From Flavobacteriales bacterium (lineage in GTDB: Bacteria > Bacteroidota > Bacteroidia > Flavobacteriales_G > Salibacteraceae), in contig JABAYK010000015.1 of the NCBI GenBank assembly GCA_018609045.1, positions 1 through 40,299 of the forward strand: DNA of 40,299 nucleotides. Direction: 5' to 3'. The notes under the pieces were generated by a model. It was not told the DNA's origin, did no database searches, and was given only the letters and a program-made list of their open reading frames with translations. Below, one piece after another: positions 18,194 to 27,231 of the stretch. The translations under genes were made by a program, and so were the position numbers. The stretch's first letter is position 1. Each line of letters starts with the position of its first letter.

Positions 18194-18642
18194 TAAGCTT
18201 TTATTGTAGCTGTTCCACCATTATCTTCAATAGCTTTTTTAGCTGAAGCAGAGAATTTATCTGCTGTAACTTCAACTTTGCCTTTTAATTCACCATTACC
18301 AAGAATTTTGATAAGATCATTTTTAGAAGCAAAACCGTTTTCAATAAGAACATTTTTGTCAACTATTTCAATTTTCTTATCATCAATTAATTTTTGAAGA
18401 TTTGAAAGATTTACAGTTCTATATTCTTTTCTGTTAATATTTTTAAATCCAAATTTTGGAACCCTTCTTTGAAGAGGCATTTGACCACCTTCAAAACCAG
18501 ATTTTCTGCTATATCCTGAACGAGACTGAGCACCTTTGTGTCCTCTAGTGGCGGTACCACCATGACCACTGCCTTCACCTCGAGCGATACGTTTTCTACT
18601 TTTTGTTGAACCTGATGCAGGCCTTAAGTTATTTAGTTCCAT
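18193..18642 (-). CDS. rplO: 50S ribosomal protein L15 (uL15)
   Basis: Late-assembly 50S protein of 149 aa. The N-terminal half is a Gly/Arg-rich extension ([29 protein letters not shown]) that threads into 23S rRNA. The C-terminal half is a compact domain. It overlaps secY by one base and starts one base after rpmD. Confidence 0.97.
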   Translation of the reverse strand: MELNNLRPASGSTKSRKRIARGEGSGHGGTATRGHKGAQSRSGYSRKSGFEGGQMPLQRRVPKFGFKNINRKEYRTVNLSNLQKLIDDKKIEIVDKNVLIENGFASKNDLIKILGNGELKGKVEVTADKFSASAKKAIEDNGGTATIKA

Positions 18643-18643
18643 C

Positions 18644-18823
18644 TTAAAGTTTTTCTACATTTAATAAATGTTGTACTTTTCTAACCATTCCATTTATTTG
18701 AGGAGTGGCTTCAACCTCAACACTTTGATTCATTTTACGTAAACCTAAAGCGTCTAATGTTCTTTTTTGATCAATGGGTCTTTTGATTCTTGATCTGACT
18801 TGAGTAATTCTAATTTTTCCCAT
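18644..18823 (-). CDS. rpmD: 50S ribosomal protein L30 (uL30)
   Basis: A 59-aa gene read on the minus strand between rpsE and rplO: ATG at 18823-18821, stop at 18646-18644. The start [13 protein letters not shown], with [11 protein letters not shown] near residue 23-32 and a final M-V-R-K-V-x-H-L-L-x-V, is the typical L30 layout. It is 4 bases after rpsE and 1 base before rplO. Confidence 0.95.
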   Translation of the reverse strand: MGKIRITQVRSRIKRPIDQKRTLDALGLRKMNQSVEVEATPQINGMVRKVQHLLNVEKL

Positions 18824-18827
18824 TTTC

Positions 18828-19346
18828 TTATCCGTTAAAAACTTTATCCATTGATACTCCTCTATGTTGAGCTACAGTTGCAGCATCTCTTAGCTCAGAT
18901 AATGCATTAATAGTGGCTTTAACAACGTTGTGAGGATTTGAAGAACCTTTTGATTTAGCTAATACGTCAGTAATACCAACACTTTCCAACACTGCTCGCA
19001 TAGCTCCACCAGCGATAACACCTGTACCATGAGCTGCAGGTTTTAAGAAAACTCTAGCGCCCCCATACTTACCTATTTGTTCATGAGGAATTGAACCTTT
19101 AATTACCGGAACTTTAATTAAGTTCTTTTTTGCATCATCAATACCTTTAGAAATAGCAATGGTAACCTCTTTTGCTTTACCTAAACCATGGCCAACAACT
19201 CCGTTTTCGTTTCCAACAACAACAATAGCTGAGAAACCAAATGTTCTACCACCTTTTGTTACTTTGGTAACCCTATTGATAGTAACCAAACGGTCTTTTA
19301 ACTCGATTTCGCTTGATTTTACCTTTTTAATGTTTGCGTTTGCCAT
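18828..19346 (-). CDS. rpsE: 30S ribosomal protein S5 (uS5)
   Basis: Protein at the mRNA entry that takes part in decoding accuracy and mRNA unwinding; 172 aa. The family block G-R[24 protein letters not shown] is at about residues 33-58, and [13 protein letters not shown] follows. It is 4 bases after rplR. A purine-rich AAGGAGG lies 17 bases upstream but belongs to the rplR coding sequence, so it is unlikely to be a ribosome binding site. Confidence 0.97.
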   Translation of the reverse strand: MANANIKKVKSSEIELKDRLVTINRVTKVTKGGRTFGFSAIVVVGNENGVVGHGLGKAKEVTIAISKGIDDAKKNLIKVPVIKGSIPHEQIGKYGGARVFLKPAAHGTGVIAGGAMRAVLESVGITDVLAKSKGSSNPHNVVKATINALSELRDAATVAQHRGVSMDKVFNG

Positions 19347-19350
19347 GATA

Positions 19351-19704
19351 TTAAAATTTAATTCCTCCTTCTCTTACTGCCTCAGCTAAAGCCTTAATTC
19401 TACCGTGGTATAAATAACCATTTCTATCAAATACAACTCCTTCAACACCAGCTTCTTTTGCTTTATCAGCTATTTGCTTTCCAACAACATTAGCTTGGTC
19501 TATTTTGGAAACTCCATGAGCCTCTTTTACATTTAAAGAAGAAATTGAAACGATTGTTTTTCCACTTTCGTCGTCAATAATTTGTGCATAAATTTCTTTA
19601 TTGCTTCTAAAAACTGAAAGACGCGGCCTTTCGGCAGTACCAGTAATTACTTTCCTGATTCTTCTTTTAATTCTTGTTCTACGGTCTGACTTTGTTAACG
19701 CCAT
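19351..19704 (-). CDS. rplR: 50S ribosomal protein L18 (uL18)
   Basis: 5S rRNA-binding protein of the central protuberance; 117 aa. R-R-x-R-I-K-R-R-I-R, [11 protein letters not shown] and the C-terminal [17 protein letters not shown]-x-x-R-E-G-G are standard. It is 5 bases after rplF. Confidence 0.97.
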   Translation of the reverse strand: MALTKSDRRTRIKRRIRKVITGTAERPRLSVFRSNKEIYAQIIDDESGKTIVSISSLNVKEAHGVSKIDQANVVGKQIADKAKEAGVEGVVFDRNGYLYHGRIKALAEAVREGGIKF

Positions 19705-19709
19705 TTTTA

Positions 19710-20264
19710 TTATTTTTTAGCTGCTGATTTACCAGCTTTTCTTCTAATTTGTTCACCTATAAACTTGATACCTTTTCCTTTGTAAGGCTCTGGTTTTCTA
19801 TAAGATCTGATTTTTGCTGCAACAGCTCCAACCAATTGCTTATCATGACTTTCTAATGAAATTGTTGGATTTTTACCTCTTTCAGAAGTAGTTGTTACCT
19901 TAATTTCGTTAGGAAGTTGAAACAATATATTGTGCGAGTAACCTAGAGATAAGTCTAACTGTTGACCAGTTGCGGCAGCTCTGTAACCTACACCCACTAA
20001 TTCTAAATCTAATTTGAATCCTTTACCAACACCCTCAACCATATTATTGATTAAAGATCTGTAAAGACCATGTTTAGCTTTAGTTTCTTTCTCCTCATCG
20101 AGTCTTACAACATTTACGATTCCCTCAGCAACTTCCACATTAATGTTTCCGTCAATTTCTTGAGTTAATTCACCTTTTGGGCCTTTAGTAGTAACTACGT
20201 TGTTTTTGTAGCTTACTTCTACGCCAGAAGGCAATGTAATTGGTGCGTTTCCTATTCTTGACAT
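19710..20264 (-). CDS. rplF: 50S ribosomal protein L6 (uL6)
   Basis: Two-domain 50S protein near the factor-binding site; 184 aa. [12 protein letters not shown] begins the protein, G-V-G-Y-R-A-A starts the second domain, and [12 protein letters not shown] marks the conserved C-terminal RNA-binding loop. Basic residues follow at the end. It lies 12 bases after rpsH. Confidence 0.97.
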   Translation of the reverse strand: MSRIGNAPITLPSGVEVSYKNNVVTTKGPKGELTQEIDGNINVEVAEGIVNVVRLDEEKETKAKHGLYRSLINNMVEGVGKGFKLDLELVGVGYRAAATGQQLDLSLGYSHNILFQLPNEIKVTTTSERGKNPTISLESHDKQLVGAVAAKIRSYRKPEPYKGKGIKFIGEQIRRKAGKSAAKK

Positions 20265-20276
20265 AACTCTAATCTA

Positions 20277-20678
20277 TTAATATACGTGGCATAAAATTTC
20301 ACCACCTACTTTTTGAATTTTTGCTTCTTTATCTGTCATAACACCCTTAGATGTTGATAAAATAGCAACACCTAAGCCATTTAAAACTCTTGGCATTGTT
20401 TCTACACCTGCATATTTTCTTAAACCAGGTTTACTTACTCTAGTTAATTTTTTTATAGCTGGTGTTTTTGAAACAGGATGATATTTCAAAGCAACTTTAA
20501 TATTTCCTTGTGGTCCTTCTTCATCCTCGAATTTATAATTCAAGATATAACCTTTATCAAAAAGAATTTTTGTAATTTCTTTTTTCAAGTTTGATGCAGG
20601 AATATCAACAACTCTATGTTTTGCTAGGATTCCGTTTCTCAATCTTGTTAAATAATCTGCTATTGGATCAGTACTCAT
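20277..20678 (-). CDS. rpsH: 30S ribosomal protein S8 (uS8)
   Basis: Binds the central domain of 16S rRNA; in E. coli it also represses the spc operon. It has 133 aa with D-P-I-A-D-Y-L-T-R-L-R-N-G at the start. The usual C-terminal S-T-S-K-G-x-M-T-D-K-E-A is present, with G-G-E-I-L-C-H-V-Y at the end. Gap to rpsN is 12 bases. No S8-type regulatory stem was identified here. Confidence 0.97.
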   Translation of the reverse strand: MSTDPIADYLTRLRNGILAKHRVVDIPASNLKKEITKILFDKGYILNYKFEDEEGPQGNIKVALKYHPVSKTPAIKKLTRVSKPGLRKYAGVETMPRVLNGLGVAILSTSKGVMTDKEAKIQKVGGEILCHVY

Positions 20679-20690
20679 TTCTTTATTATT

Positions 20691-20960
20691 TTACCAGCTT
20701 GCTTTTTTAACACCTGGGATTAAACCTTCTACGGCCATTTCTCTAAAGGTTACCCTTGAAATTCCAAATTGACGCATATAACCTCTTGGTCTTCCAGTTA
20801 ACTTGCATCTGTTATGCAATCTAACTTTTGAAGAGTTTTTAGGTAACTTTTGCAATTTTTCCCACTCTCCAGCAGCTTTCAGTGCAGCTCTTTTTTCAGC
20901 TAACTTTTCTACCATTGATTCGCGTTTACGCTCGCGGGCTTTCATTGATTCTTTTGCCAT
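20691..20960 (-). CDS. rpsN: 30S ribosomal protein S14 (uS14), zinc-free long form
   Basis: Head protein of the 30S subunit; at 89 aa it is the long, E. coli-like form. The C-terminal [19 protein letters not shown] is present, but there is a single Cys, so the CxxC...CxxC zinc site of the short form is absent. It lies 2 bases after rplE. Confidence 0.97.
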   Translation of the reverse strand: MAKESMKARERKRESMVEKLAEKRAALKAAGEWEKLQKLPKNSSKVRLHNRCKLTGRPRGYMRQFGISRVTFREMAVEGLIPGVKKASW

Positions 20961-20962
20961 GG

Positions 20963-21511
20963 TTATTTTTTAAAGGGTAATCCAAATTCTTTTAATAATT
21001 CAAAAGCTTCCTGATCTGTATTTGTATTGGTTACCATTGTGATATCCATACCATTTACAAATTTGATTTTATCTATATCGATTTCAGGAAAAATGATTTG
21101 TTCTTTTATTCCAAGGTTGTAATTACCTCTGCCATCAAAACCTTTTGGGTTAACACCTCTAAAGTCTCTTGTTCTTGGCAACGAAATAGCTACAAGTCTT
21201 TCAAGAAATTCGTACATTCTATCTCCTCTTAAAGTAACCTTGGCGCCAATTGGCATTCCTTTTCTTAATTTGAAGTTAGATACATCTTTCTTAGCAATAG
21301 TGGCAATAGCTTTTTGGCCAGAAATAATCGATAATTCTTCTACGGCTGAGTCTACAATCTTTTTGTCAGCAACAGCTTTACCTAAACCTTGACTTAATAC
21401 AATTTTAGTTAAGCGTGGAGCTTGCATTTTAGATTTAAACTGAAAACGCTCCATCAATGCAGGAATTATCCTGTCTTGATATTCTTTTTTTAATCTTGGT
21501 ACGTATTCCAT
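20963..21511 (-). CDS. rplE: 50S ribosomal protein L5 (uL5)
   Basis: 5S rRNA and P-site tRNA contact protein; 182 aa. It shows P-R-L[10 protein letters not shown] near residue 33, R-G-D-R-M-Y-E-F-L-x-R-L and R-T-R-D-F-R-G-V, then E-Q-I-I-F-P-E-I-D. It begins one base after rplX ends, suggesting coupled translation. Confidence 0.97.
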   Translation of the reverse strand: MEYVPRLKKEYQDRIIPALMERFQFKSKMQAPRLTKIVLSQGLGKAVADKKIVDSAVEELSIISGQKAIATIAKKDVSNFKLRKGMPIGAKVTLRGDRMYEFLERLVAISLPRTRDFRGVNPKGFDGRGNYNLGIKEQIIFPEIDIDKIKFVNGMDITMVTNTNTDQEAFELLKEFGLPFKK

Positions 21512-21512
21512 T

Positions 21513-21833
21513 CTATTTAATTTCTTCTCCTGATTTTACAGAAATTCTTACTGAATTATTGTCTTTATCCTTTGCTCTTTTAATTCTTGTAGCGATTCCT
21601 TTACCATCTACAACCATTAAATTAGACATATGAACAGGAGATTCTTTTTTAACTATACCACCTTCTTGGTTTTTAGCATTTGGTTTTTCATGTTTTGATA
21701 CCATGTTAATACCTTCAACTAGAGCGCGGTATTTTTTTCTGTCAACTGATAATACTCTGCCTTCTTGACCTTTGGAGTCTCCGGCGATTACTTTGACATT
21801 ATCTCCTTTTTTGATATGTAATTTAGTTTGCAT
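21513..21833 (-). CDS. rplX: 50S ribosomal protein L24 (uL24)
   Basis: Assembly-initiator protein of the 50S subunit near the exit tunnel; 106 aa. A KOW motif is clear: [15 protein letters not shown]-x-E-G-R-V (about 8-27). The G-I-N-M-V-S-K-H segment and a Lys/Arg-rich C-terminus follow. It is 3 bases after rplN. Confidence 0.97.
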   Translation of the reverse strand: MQTKLHIKKGDNVKVIAGDSKGQEGRVLSVDRKKYRALVEGINMVSKHEKPNAKNQEGGIVKKESPVHMSNLMVVDGKGIATRIKRAKDKDNNSVRISVKSGEEIK

Positions 21834-21836
21834 CTT

Positions 21837-22205
21837 TTATAATACTTCAGGTGCTAATGAAACTATTTTCATAAATTTTTTCTCTCTTAACTCTCTAGCA
21901 ACCGGACCAAAAATCCTTGTTCCTCTCATTTCGCCTGCGGCGTTTAAAAGAACAACAGCATTGTTGTCAAATCTGATGTAAGAACCATCTGGTCTTCTTA
22001 CCTCTTTTTTCGTTCTAACAACAACAGCTTTAGAAACTGTACCTTTTTTAATGTTGCCTGAAGGCATTGCATTTTTTACAGTAACAACAATTTTGTCACC
22101 AACAGAAGCGTATCTTCTACCTGTACCACCAAGTACATTAATACACAATACCTCTTTTGCTCCGCTATTGTCTGCTACTTCTAATCTTGATTCTCTTTGT
22201 ACCAT
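21837..22205 (-). CDS. rplN: 50S ribosomal protein L14 (uL14)
   Basis: Intersubunit-bridge protein of 122 aa, among the most conserved. Q[14 protein letters not shown] at the start, A-V-V-V-R-T-K-K-E in the middle, and [13 protein letters not shown] are all normal. It is 17 bases after rpsQ. Confidence 0.98.
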   Translation of the reverse strand: MVQRESRLEVADNSGAKEVLCINVLGGTGRRYASVGDKIVVTVKNAMPSGNIKKGTVSKAVVVRTKKEVRRPDGSYIRFDNNAVVLLNAAGEMRGTRIFGPVARELREKKFMKIVSLAPEVL

Positions 22206-22222
22206 GGCCTAATTCCTAAAAA

Positions 22223-22477
22223 TTATTTAGCTCTTTCAACTACTTCAACAATTCTCCATCTCTTGTTCTTGCTCAAGGGGCGAGTTTCCATAATGCGAAC
22301 TGTGTCGCCAATATGTCCATCTTGCTTCTCATCATGAGCAACAAATTTTTTGGTCTTCTTTACGAATTTTCCATAAATAGGGTGTTTTTCTCTTACCTCA
22401 ACCTTTACCACGATAGACTTATCCATCTTATCGCTTACAACTACACCTATTCTCTCTTTGCGGAGATTTCTTTCCAT
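22223..22477 (-). CDS. rpsQ: 30S ribosomal protein S17 (uS17)
   Basis: OB-fold primary binder of 16S rRNA; 84 aa. [19 protein letters not shown] is followed by H-P-I-Y-G-K-F-V-K and the block [14 protein letters not shown]-x-K-R-W-R. It lies 10 bases after rpmC. Confidence 0.97.
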   Translation of the reverse strand: MERNLRKERIGVVVSDKMDKSIVVKVEVREKHPIYGKFVKKTKKFVAHDEKQDGHIGDTVRIMETRPLSKNKRWRIVEVVERAK

Positions 22478-22487
22478 GTTAATATGC

Positions 22488-22682
22488 TTAGTTTGCTAAT
22501 TCTCTTTTTCTTAATTCCGTTTTCAAACGCGCAATAGTTCTCCTCTTTGCACGAAGCGTTAAAGGATTTTCTAGCTGCGAAACAGTATGATTAAATTTCA
22601 TTTTACCGTACTGCTCTGCTTCGAGTTGAAGTCTTTCTTCAATCTCTTCAGATTTCATTTCTCTTATTACAGATTGTTTCAT
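22488..22682 (-). CDS. rpmC: 50S ribosomal protein L29 (uL29)
   Basis: Small helical hairpin protein (64 aa) at the exit tunnel that contacts trigger factor and SRP. The helix with Q[19 protein letters not shown] is typical of the family. It is 14 bases after rplP and 10 before rpsQ. Confidence 0.96.
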   Translation of the reverse strand: MKQSVIREMKSEEIEERLQLEAEQYGKMKFNHTVSQLENPLTLRAKRRTIARLKTELRKRELAN

Positions 22683-22696
22683 TTTCTGCTATTTTA

Positions 22697-23119
22697 CTAT
22701 TCGCCGTTATAATCGTTACGTATAACAAATTTTGTTTTTACAGGTAACTTTTGTGCCGCTAACCTTAAAGCTTCTTTTGCTTGTTCCAAAGAAACTCCAT
22801 CAATTTCAAACAGTATTCTACCTGGATTAATTGGAGCAACCCAGTGATCTAAAGCTCCTTTACCTTTACCCATCCTTACTTCTGCAGGTTTGCTTGTTAT
22901 TGGCTTATCAGGGAAAATTCTAATAAAAACTCTTCCTTGCCTATTAAGATACCTATTGGCAGCAATCCTAGCAGCTTCAATTTGACGAGACGTAAGTCTT
23001 CCAATTTCTAATGTCTTAATTCCAAAAGATCCGAATGATAAGGTAAACCCTCTTTGGGCAATACCCTTAATTCTTCCTTTTTGTACTTTTCTCCACCTTA
23101 CTTTTTTTGGTTGTAGCAT
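22697..23119 (-). CDS. rplP: 50S ribosomal protein L16 (uL16)
   Basis: Organises the A-site tRNA elbow of the 50S subunit; 140 aa. [11 protein letters not shown] begins the protein, and R[25 protein letters not shown] is the signature in the middle. The 22-base gap from rpsC is the widest inside the cluster. Confidence 0.97.
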   Translation of the reverse strand: MLQPKKVRWRKVQKGRIKGIAQRGFTLSFGSFGIKTLEIGRLTSRQIEAARIAANRYLNRQGRVFIRIFPDKPITSKPAEVRMGKGKGALDHWVAPINPGRILFEIDGVSLEQAKEALRLAAQKLPVKTKFVIRNDYNGE

Positions 23120-23141
23120 AACTTTTTTGCTTTATTCCAAA

Positions 23142-23846
23142 TTAATTTTTTCTTTTTGCTCTAACTCCTCTTCCCTTTGGCGCTCTTGATGGTTTTTCAA
23201 CTACCGGAGATAAATCTCTTTTGCCATACACTTCTCCTGTACAAACCCAAACTTTAATGCCTAAACGACCATAAGTGGTGTGAGCTTCTACAACAGCATA
23301 ATCAATCTCTGCTCTAAAAGTATGTAGGGGAGTTCTTCCTTCTTTAAAATGCTCATTTCGAGCCATTTCCGCGCCATTTAACCTGCCGGCTACAGAAACT
23401 TTAATACCTTCAGCACCCATTCTTGTAGCTGCGGCTAAAGCCATCTTTGCAGCTCTTCTGTAAGATATCCTTCCTTCGATTTGCCTAGCAATACTAGCTG
23501 CTACTAACTTAGCATCTAATTCAGGCCTTTTAATTTCGAAGATGTTTATTTGAACATCTTTTTTGGTGATTTTTTTAAGCTCTTCCTTAAGTTTATCAAC
23601 TTCTTGACCACCTTTTCCAATAATAACTCCCGGACGAGCAGTTTTTACTGTAATGGTAATTAGTTTTAAAGTACGTTCAATGATAATTTTTGAAACGCTT
23701 GCTTTCTCCAAACGAGCATTCAAATATCTTCGAATCTTATGATCTTCAACTAATTTGGCTTCGTATTTTCTTCCGCCATACCAGTTAGAATCCCATCCTC
23801 TGATAAAACCTAATCTGTTAGCTATAGGGTTAGTTTTCTGTCCCAT
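23142..23846 (-). CDS. rpsC: 30S ribosomal protein S3 (uS3)
   Basis: mRNA-entry protein of the 30S head; 234 aa. M-G-Q-K-x-N-P-I-A-N-R-L-G begins the protein. A KH domain carries the G-x-x-G loop in P-G-V-I-I-G-K-G-G. The C-terminal domain shows [10 protein letters not shown] and [11 protein letters not shown]. It follows rplV by 4 bases. Confidence 0.97.
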   Translation of the reverse strand: MGQKTNPIANRLGFIRGWDSNWYGGRKYEAKLVEDHKIRRYLNARLEKASVSKIIIERTLKLITITVKTARPGVIIGKGGQEVDKLKEELKKITKKDVQINIFEIKRPELDAKLVAASIARQIEGRISYRRAAKMALAAATRMGAEGIKVSVAGRLNGAEMARNEHFKEGRTPLHTFRAEIDYAVVEAHTTYGRLGIKVWVCTGEVYGKRDLSPVVEKPSRAPKGRGVRAKRKN

Positions 23847-23850
23847 TCAA

Positions 23851-24249
23851 TTATTCTTTGTTTGCAGGTTCTAATATTACTGTAACGTGATTTGATCTCT
23901 TTTTAATTCTATGAGCCCTTCCTTGAGGAGCAGGTTGAATTCTTTTTAATGAACGACCTCCATCAACAAAAATCTCTTTAACAAATAAGTCTGCTGAATC
24001 CCAAGAGTTACCAGACTTTTGTTCGTAGTTATTAATTGCAGACCAAAGAAGTTTTTCTACTTTTCTAGCGGCCTCTTTTTTGCTAAATTGTAGCATGAAT
24101 GAAGCTTTTTCAACTTCAACACCTCTAATCATATCTGCCACTAATCTCATTTTTCTTGGAGAAGTAGGGCAATTTCGCAATTGAGCGCTAAATACCGCTT
24201 TGGTATTTTCTTTTCTTTCTTCTGCTCTAAGTCTTTTTCTAGATCCCAT
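23851..24249 (-). CDS. rplV: 50S ribosomal protein L22 (uL22)
   Basis: Lines the peptide exit tunnel through a long beta-hairpin; 132 aa. [14 protein letters not shown] is at about residues 30-43. The hairpin region ends with the basic [16 protein letters not shown]. No deletion in the hairpin of the sort linked to macrolide resistance is evident, though I could not align it. It lies 5 bases after rpsS. Confidence 0.97.
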   Translation of the reverse strand: MGSRKRLRAEERKENTKAVFSAQLRNCPTSPRKMRLVADMIRGVEVEKASFMLQFSKKEAARKVEKLLWSAINNYEQKSGNSWDSADLFVKEIFVDGGRSLKRIQPAPQGRAHRIKKRSNHVTVILEPANKE

Positions 24250-24254
24250 CAGAA

Positions 24255-24527
24255 TTATTTTTTATTCTTTTTACCACCATGACCTCTCCAAACACGTGTT
24301 GGAGAAAATTCGCCTAGTTTATGACCTACCATGTTTTCTGTAACATACACAGGGATAAACTTATTTCCATTATGAACTGCAAATGTTAACCCAACAAAAT
24401 CAGGTGTAATCATTGAAGCTCTTGACCATGTTTTGATAACATTTTTCTTGCCCGATTCTTGAGCTTCTTGAACTCTTTGGTTCAATTTATAATGTACAAA
24501 TGGTGGTTTTTTTAATGACCTTGCCAT
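24255..24527 (-). CDS. rpsS: 30S ribosomal protein S19 (uS19)
   Basis: Head protein of the 30S subunit forming an intersubunit bridge; 90 aa. [11 protein letters not shown] at the start, [11 protein letters not shown][18 protein letters not shown] and a Lys-rich end are standard. Gap to rplB is 9 bases. Confidence 0.97.
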   Translation of the reverse strand: MARSLKKPPFVHYKLNQRVQEAQESGKKNVIKTWSRASMITPDFVGLTFAVHNGNKFIPVYVTENMVGHKLGEFSPTRVWRGHGGKKNKK

Positions 24528-24536
24528 AATTAGCTA

Positions 24537-25358
24537 TTATTTTCTTTTAGAAATTATCAATCTATTTGAATGTTTCTTTTTATTTCTTGTTTTGAAACCC
24601 TTTGCCGGTAAACCTTTTCTTGATCTTGGATGACCTCCTGAAGCTCTACCTTCACCACCACCCATTGGATGATCTACTGGATTCATTGCTACACCTCTAG
24701 TTCTTGGCCTTCTTCCTAACCATCTACTTCTACCAGCTTTTCCACTAATTTCTAATGCATGATCTGAATTAGATACAGAACCTACTGTTGCGATACAGGC
24801 TTGTAGAACCAATCTAGTTTCTCCTGATGGCAATTTGATAGAAGCATATTTACCATCTTTAGATGCTAACTGCCCATAAGAACCTGCGCTTCTTGCCATA
24901 ACACCACCTTTTCCAGGAGTTAACTCGATATTATGAACAATCGTTCCAAATGGAATATCTCTTAAAAATAAAGCATTACCAACTTCAGGAGCAACTTTTT
25001 CACCACTCTTAACTTCTTGCCCTACTTGAATTCCTGTAGGAGCAATGATGTATCTTTTCTCACCATCTGCATATTGAAGTAATGCAATTCTACAAGTTCT
25101 GTTTGGATCGTATTCAATTGAAACAACTTTGGCAGGAACACCATGTTTATCTCTTTTGAAGTCAATAATTCTATATCTCTTTTTATGACCTCCACCAATG
25201 TAACGCATAGTCATCTTTCCGGTCTTATTTCTTCCTCCAGAATTTGACATAGGAGCTAGCAAACTTTTTTCAGGAGTTGATTTTGTAATCAAATCAAAGT
25301 TGCTTCCTATTTTATACCGTTGACCCGGTGTTGTTGGTTTAAATTTTCTTACTGCCAT
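24537..25358 (-). CDS. rplB: 50S ribosomal protein L2 (uL2)
   Basis: Needed for subunit joining and peptidyl-transferase structure; 273 aa. It has R-H-type RNA-binding patches, S-A-G-S-Y-G-Q-L-A and the hallmark [15 protein letters not shown] with the conserved His near residue 229. The basic C-terminal tail, [13 protein letters not shown], ends the protein. It lies 12 bases after rplW. Confidence 0.98.
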   Translation of the reverse strand: MAVRKFKPTTPGQRYKIGSNFDLITKSTPEKSLLAPMSNSGGRNKTGKMTMRYIGGGHKKRYRIIDFKRDKHGVPAKVVSIEYDPNRTCRIALLQYADGEKRYIIAPTGIQVGQEVKSGEKVAPEVGNALFLRDIPFGTIVHNIELTPGKGGVMARSAGSYGQLASKDGKYASIKLPSGETRLVLQACIATVGSVSNSDHALEISGKAGRSRWLGRRPRTRGVAMNPVDHPMGGGEGRASGGHPRSRKGLPAKGFKTRNKKKHSNRLIISKRK

Positions 25359-25370
25359 TTTTCGTTAATA

Positions 25371-25661
25371 TCAAATATTGCTGTAAAAATCAATGGTGTC
25401 TCCTTCTGCTACATGCACAACAGCCTTTTTAAAGTCTGGTCTGCTACCGCTAACTACACCTGTTTTTGTAAATCTTGATTTCGATTTTCCGGCATAATTC
25501 ATCGTATTTACACGAGTAACAGTTACACCGTATTGCTCCTCAACTGCTTTTCTAATTTGAAGTTTGTTAGCATCCATATCTACTACGAAAGCAAAAACAT
25601 TTTGTTTTTCGCTTTGTGTCGACATCTTTTCTGTAATAACCGGTTTCTTAATTATGCCCAT
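25371..25661 (-). CDS. rplW: 50S ribosomal protein L23 (uL23)
   Basis: Exit-tunnel rim protein that docks trigger factor and SRP; 96 aa. K-P-V-I-T-E-K-M-S is the conserved start. F-x-V-D-M-D-A-N-K-L-Q-I-R-K-A-V-E-E-x-Y-G-V, with V-x-V-N-T-M-N-Y behind it, is the family core. It begins one base after rplD. Confidence 0.97.
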   Translation of the reverse strand: MGIIKKPVITEKMSTQSEKQNVFAFVVDMDANKLQIRKAVEEQYGVTVTRVNTMNYAGKSKSRFTKTGVVSGSRPDFKKAVVHVAEGDTIDFYSNI

Positions 25662-25662
25662 T

Positions 25663-26289
25663 TTATTTCAAAATTTCTTCTATTTTTCCTATAACTGAAT
25701 CTGTAATAAACACTTTCGAAGCTCTCATTAAGTCGTAAGTATTTAATTCTGAAACTGTTACGGTTTTAACCCCCTGTAAATTTCGGGAGGACAAATATAG
25801 ATTTTTATTTTCTTCATCAAGCACTAGAATAGATTTTTTATTCAATGCTTCGAAATTATTTAAGAAATTCGAGAAAGATTTGGTTTTAGGAGCATCAAAA
25901 TCAAACTTTTCAACAACTGTAATTTGTCCCTCATTAGCTTTAACACTGAAAGCCGATTTACGAGCCAACTTTTTAAGCTTTTTGTTTAATTTAAAGTCGT
26001 AATCTCTCGGCTGAGGACCAAAAACTCGACCTCCACCTCTAAAAACAGGAGACTTGATACTTCCTGCTCTAGCAGTACCTGTACCTTTTTGTCTTTTTAT
26101 TTTTCTAGTACTCCCTGAGATTTCGGCTCTTTCTTTTGATTTGTGAGTACCTTGACGATTTGCAGCCAAAAATTGTTTAACATCCAAATAAATTGCATGC
26201 TCATTTGGCTCAATACCAAAAACTTCTTTTGATAATTTGGCTTTTTTGCCAGTCTCTTCGCCTTTGTTATTATAAATTATAGCGTCCAT
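25663..26289 (-). CDS. rplD: 50S ribosomal protein L4 (uL4)
   Basis: Lines the exit tunnel with its loop; in E. coli it also represses the S10 operon. I start it at the ATG at 26289-26287 (208 aa, M-D-A-I-I-Y-N-N), one base after the rplC stop. A TTG four codons earlier lies inside the rplC end and is unlikely. [16 protein letters not shown] with G-G-G-R-V-F-G-P-x-P-R-D-Y is the tunnel-loop signature (about 62-95). Confidence 0.96.
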   Translation of the reverse strand: MDAIIYNNKGEETGKKAKLSKEVFGIEPNEHAIYLDVKQFLAANRQGTHKSKERAEISGSTRKIKRQKGTGTARAGSIKSPVFRGGGRVFGPQPRDYDFKLNKKLKKLARKSAFSVKANEGQITVVEKFDFDAPKTKSFSNFLNNFEALNKKSILVLDEENKNLYLSSRNLQGVKTVTVSELNTYDLMRASKVFITDSVIGKIEEILK

Positions 26290-26290
26290 C

Positions 26291-26905
26291 TTATTTCTCA
26301 ATAGTTACGATTGATCCTTTAGGTCCTGGAATAGCACCTTTTAAAACCAAAACATTGTCTTCTTGTAAAATTTTCATTACTCTAGAGTTTAAAGCTTTCA
26401 ATCTAACTCCGCCCATTCTACCGGCCATTTTCATACCCTTAAACACTCTAGCTGGATAAGAAGCAGCACCAACTGAACCTGGAGCTCTTAATCTATTGTG
26501 CTGGCCGTGAGTTGCATCTCCAACACCGGCAAAGCCGTGTCTTTTAACTACCCCTTGAAAACCTTTACCTTTAGAGGTTCCAACAACATCAACAAACTCT
26601 CCTTCTTCAAATATTGAAATATCTACAGTATCTCCAAGTTTAACATCGCCATCAAATTCAAATTCTACAACTTTTCTTTTAGGAGTAGTTTTTGCTTTTT
26701 TGAAATGACCCATTAATGCTTTGGGAGTATTTTTTTCTTTAGCCTCTCCATAACCCAACTGAACAGCACTGTAACCATCTTGATCTACAGTTTTAACTTG
26801 AGTTACTACACAAGGACCTGCTTGAACCAAAGTACATGGAATATTTTTCCCGTTTTGATCAAAAAAGCTGGTCATACCTAATTTCTTTCCTATTATTCCT
26901 GACAT
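26291..26905 (-). CDS. rplC: 50S ribosomal protein L3 (uL3)
   Basis: Early assembly protein reaching the peptidyl-transferase centre; 204 aa. [12 protein letters not shown] begins the protein. The internal loop has [13 protein letters not shown] and the stretch [15 protein letters not shown], and K-M-A-G-R-M-G closes it. It is 11 bases after rpsJ. Confidence 0.98.
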   Translation of the reverse strand: MSGIIGKKLGMTSFFDQNGKNIPCTLVQAGPCVVTQVKTVDQDGYSAVQLGYGEAKEKNTPKALMGHFKKAKTTPKRKVVEFEFDGDVKLGDTVDISIFEEGEFVDVVGTSKGKGFQGVVKRHGFAGVGDATHGQHNRLRAPGSVGAASYPARVFKGMKMAGRMGGVRLKALNSRVMKILQEDNVLVLKGAIPGPKGSIVTIEK

Positions 26906-26916
26906 GGCTAATTCTT

Positions 26917-27222
26917 TTAAACTTTAATTTCTACCTCAACACCACTCGGTAACTCTAATTTCATAAGAGCATCAACTGTTTTAGATGATGATGAATAAAT
27001 ATCCATTAACCTTTTGTATGAACTTAATTGAAATTGCTCTCTTGCTTTTTTATTAACGTGAGGAGATCTTAATACTGTAAAAATCTTTTTGTTGGTTGGC
27101 AACGGAATTGGTCCGTTTACAACTGCGCCTGTAGTTTTTACAGTTTTGGCAATCTTTTCAGCTGATTTATCTACCAAATTATGGTCGTATGATTTCAGCT
27201 TTATTCTAATTTTTTGTGCCAT
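26917..27222 (-). CDS. rpsJ: 30S ribosomal protein S10 (uS10)
   Basis: 30S head protein that can also act as NusE in antitermination; 101 aa. It shows [17 protein letters not shown]-x-K and [15 protein letters not shown]. It is 9 bases after fusA, joining the str and S10 blocks directly, with no tufA between. Confidence 0.97.
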   Translation of the reverse strand: MAQKIRIKLKSYDHNLVDKSAEKIAKTVKTTGAVVNGPIPLPTNKKIFTVLRSPHVNKKAREQFQLSSYKRLMDIYSSSSKTVDALMKLELPSGVEVEIKV

Positions 27223-27231
27223 TTTTAAAAA

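Noticed and set aside
19347-19375. AAGGAGG before rpsE read as a Shine-Dalgarno
   Set aside because: It encodes the end of rplR and is 17 bases from the ATG, too far for normal use.
26290-26301. TTG start for rplD inside the rplC end
   Set aside because: The ATG at 26289 begins the standard L4 N-terminus, one base after the rplC stop.
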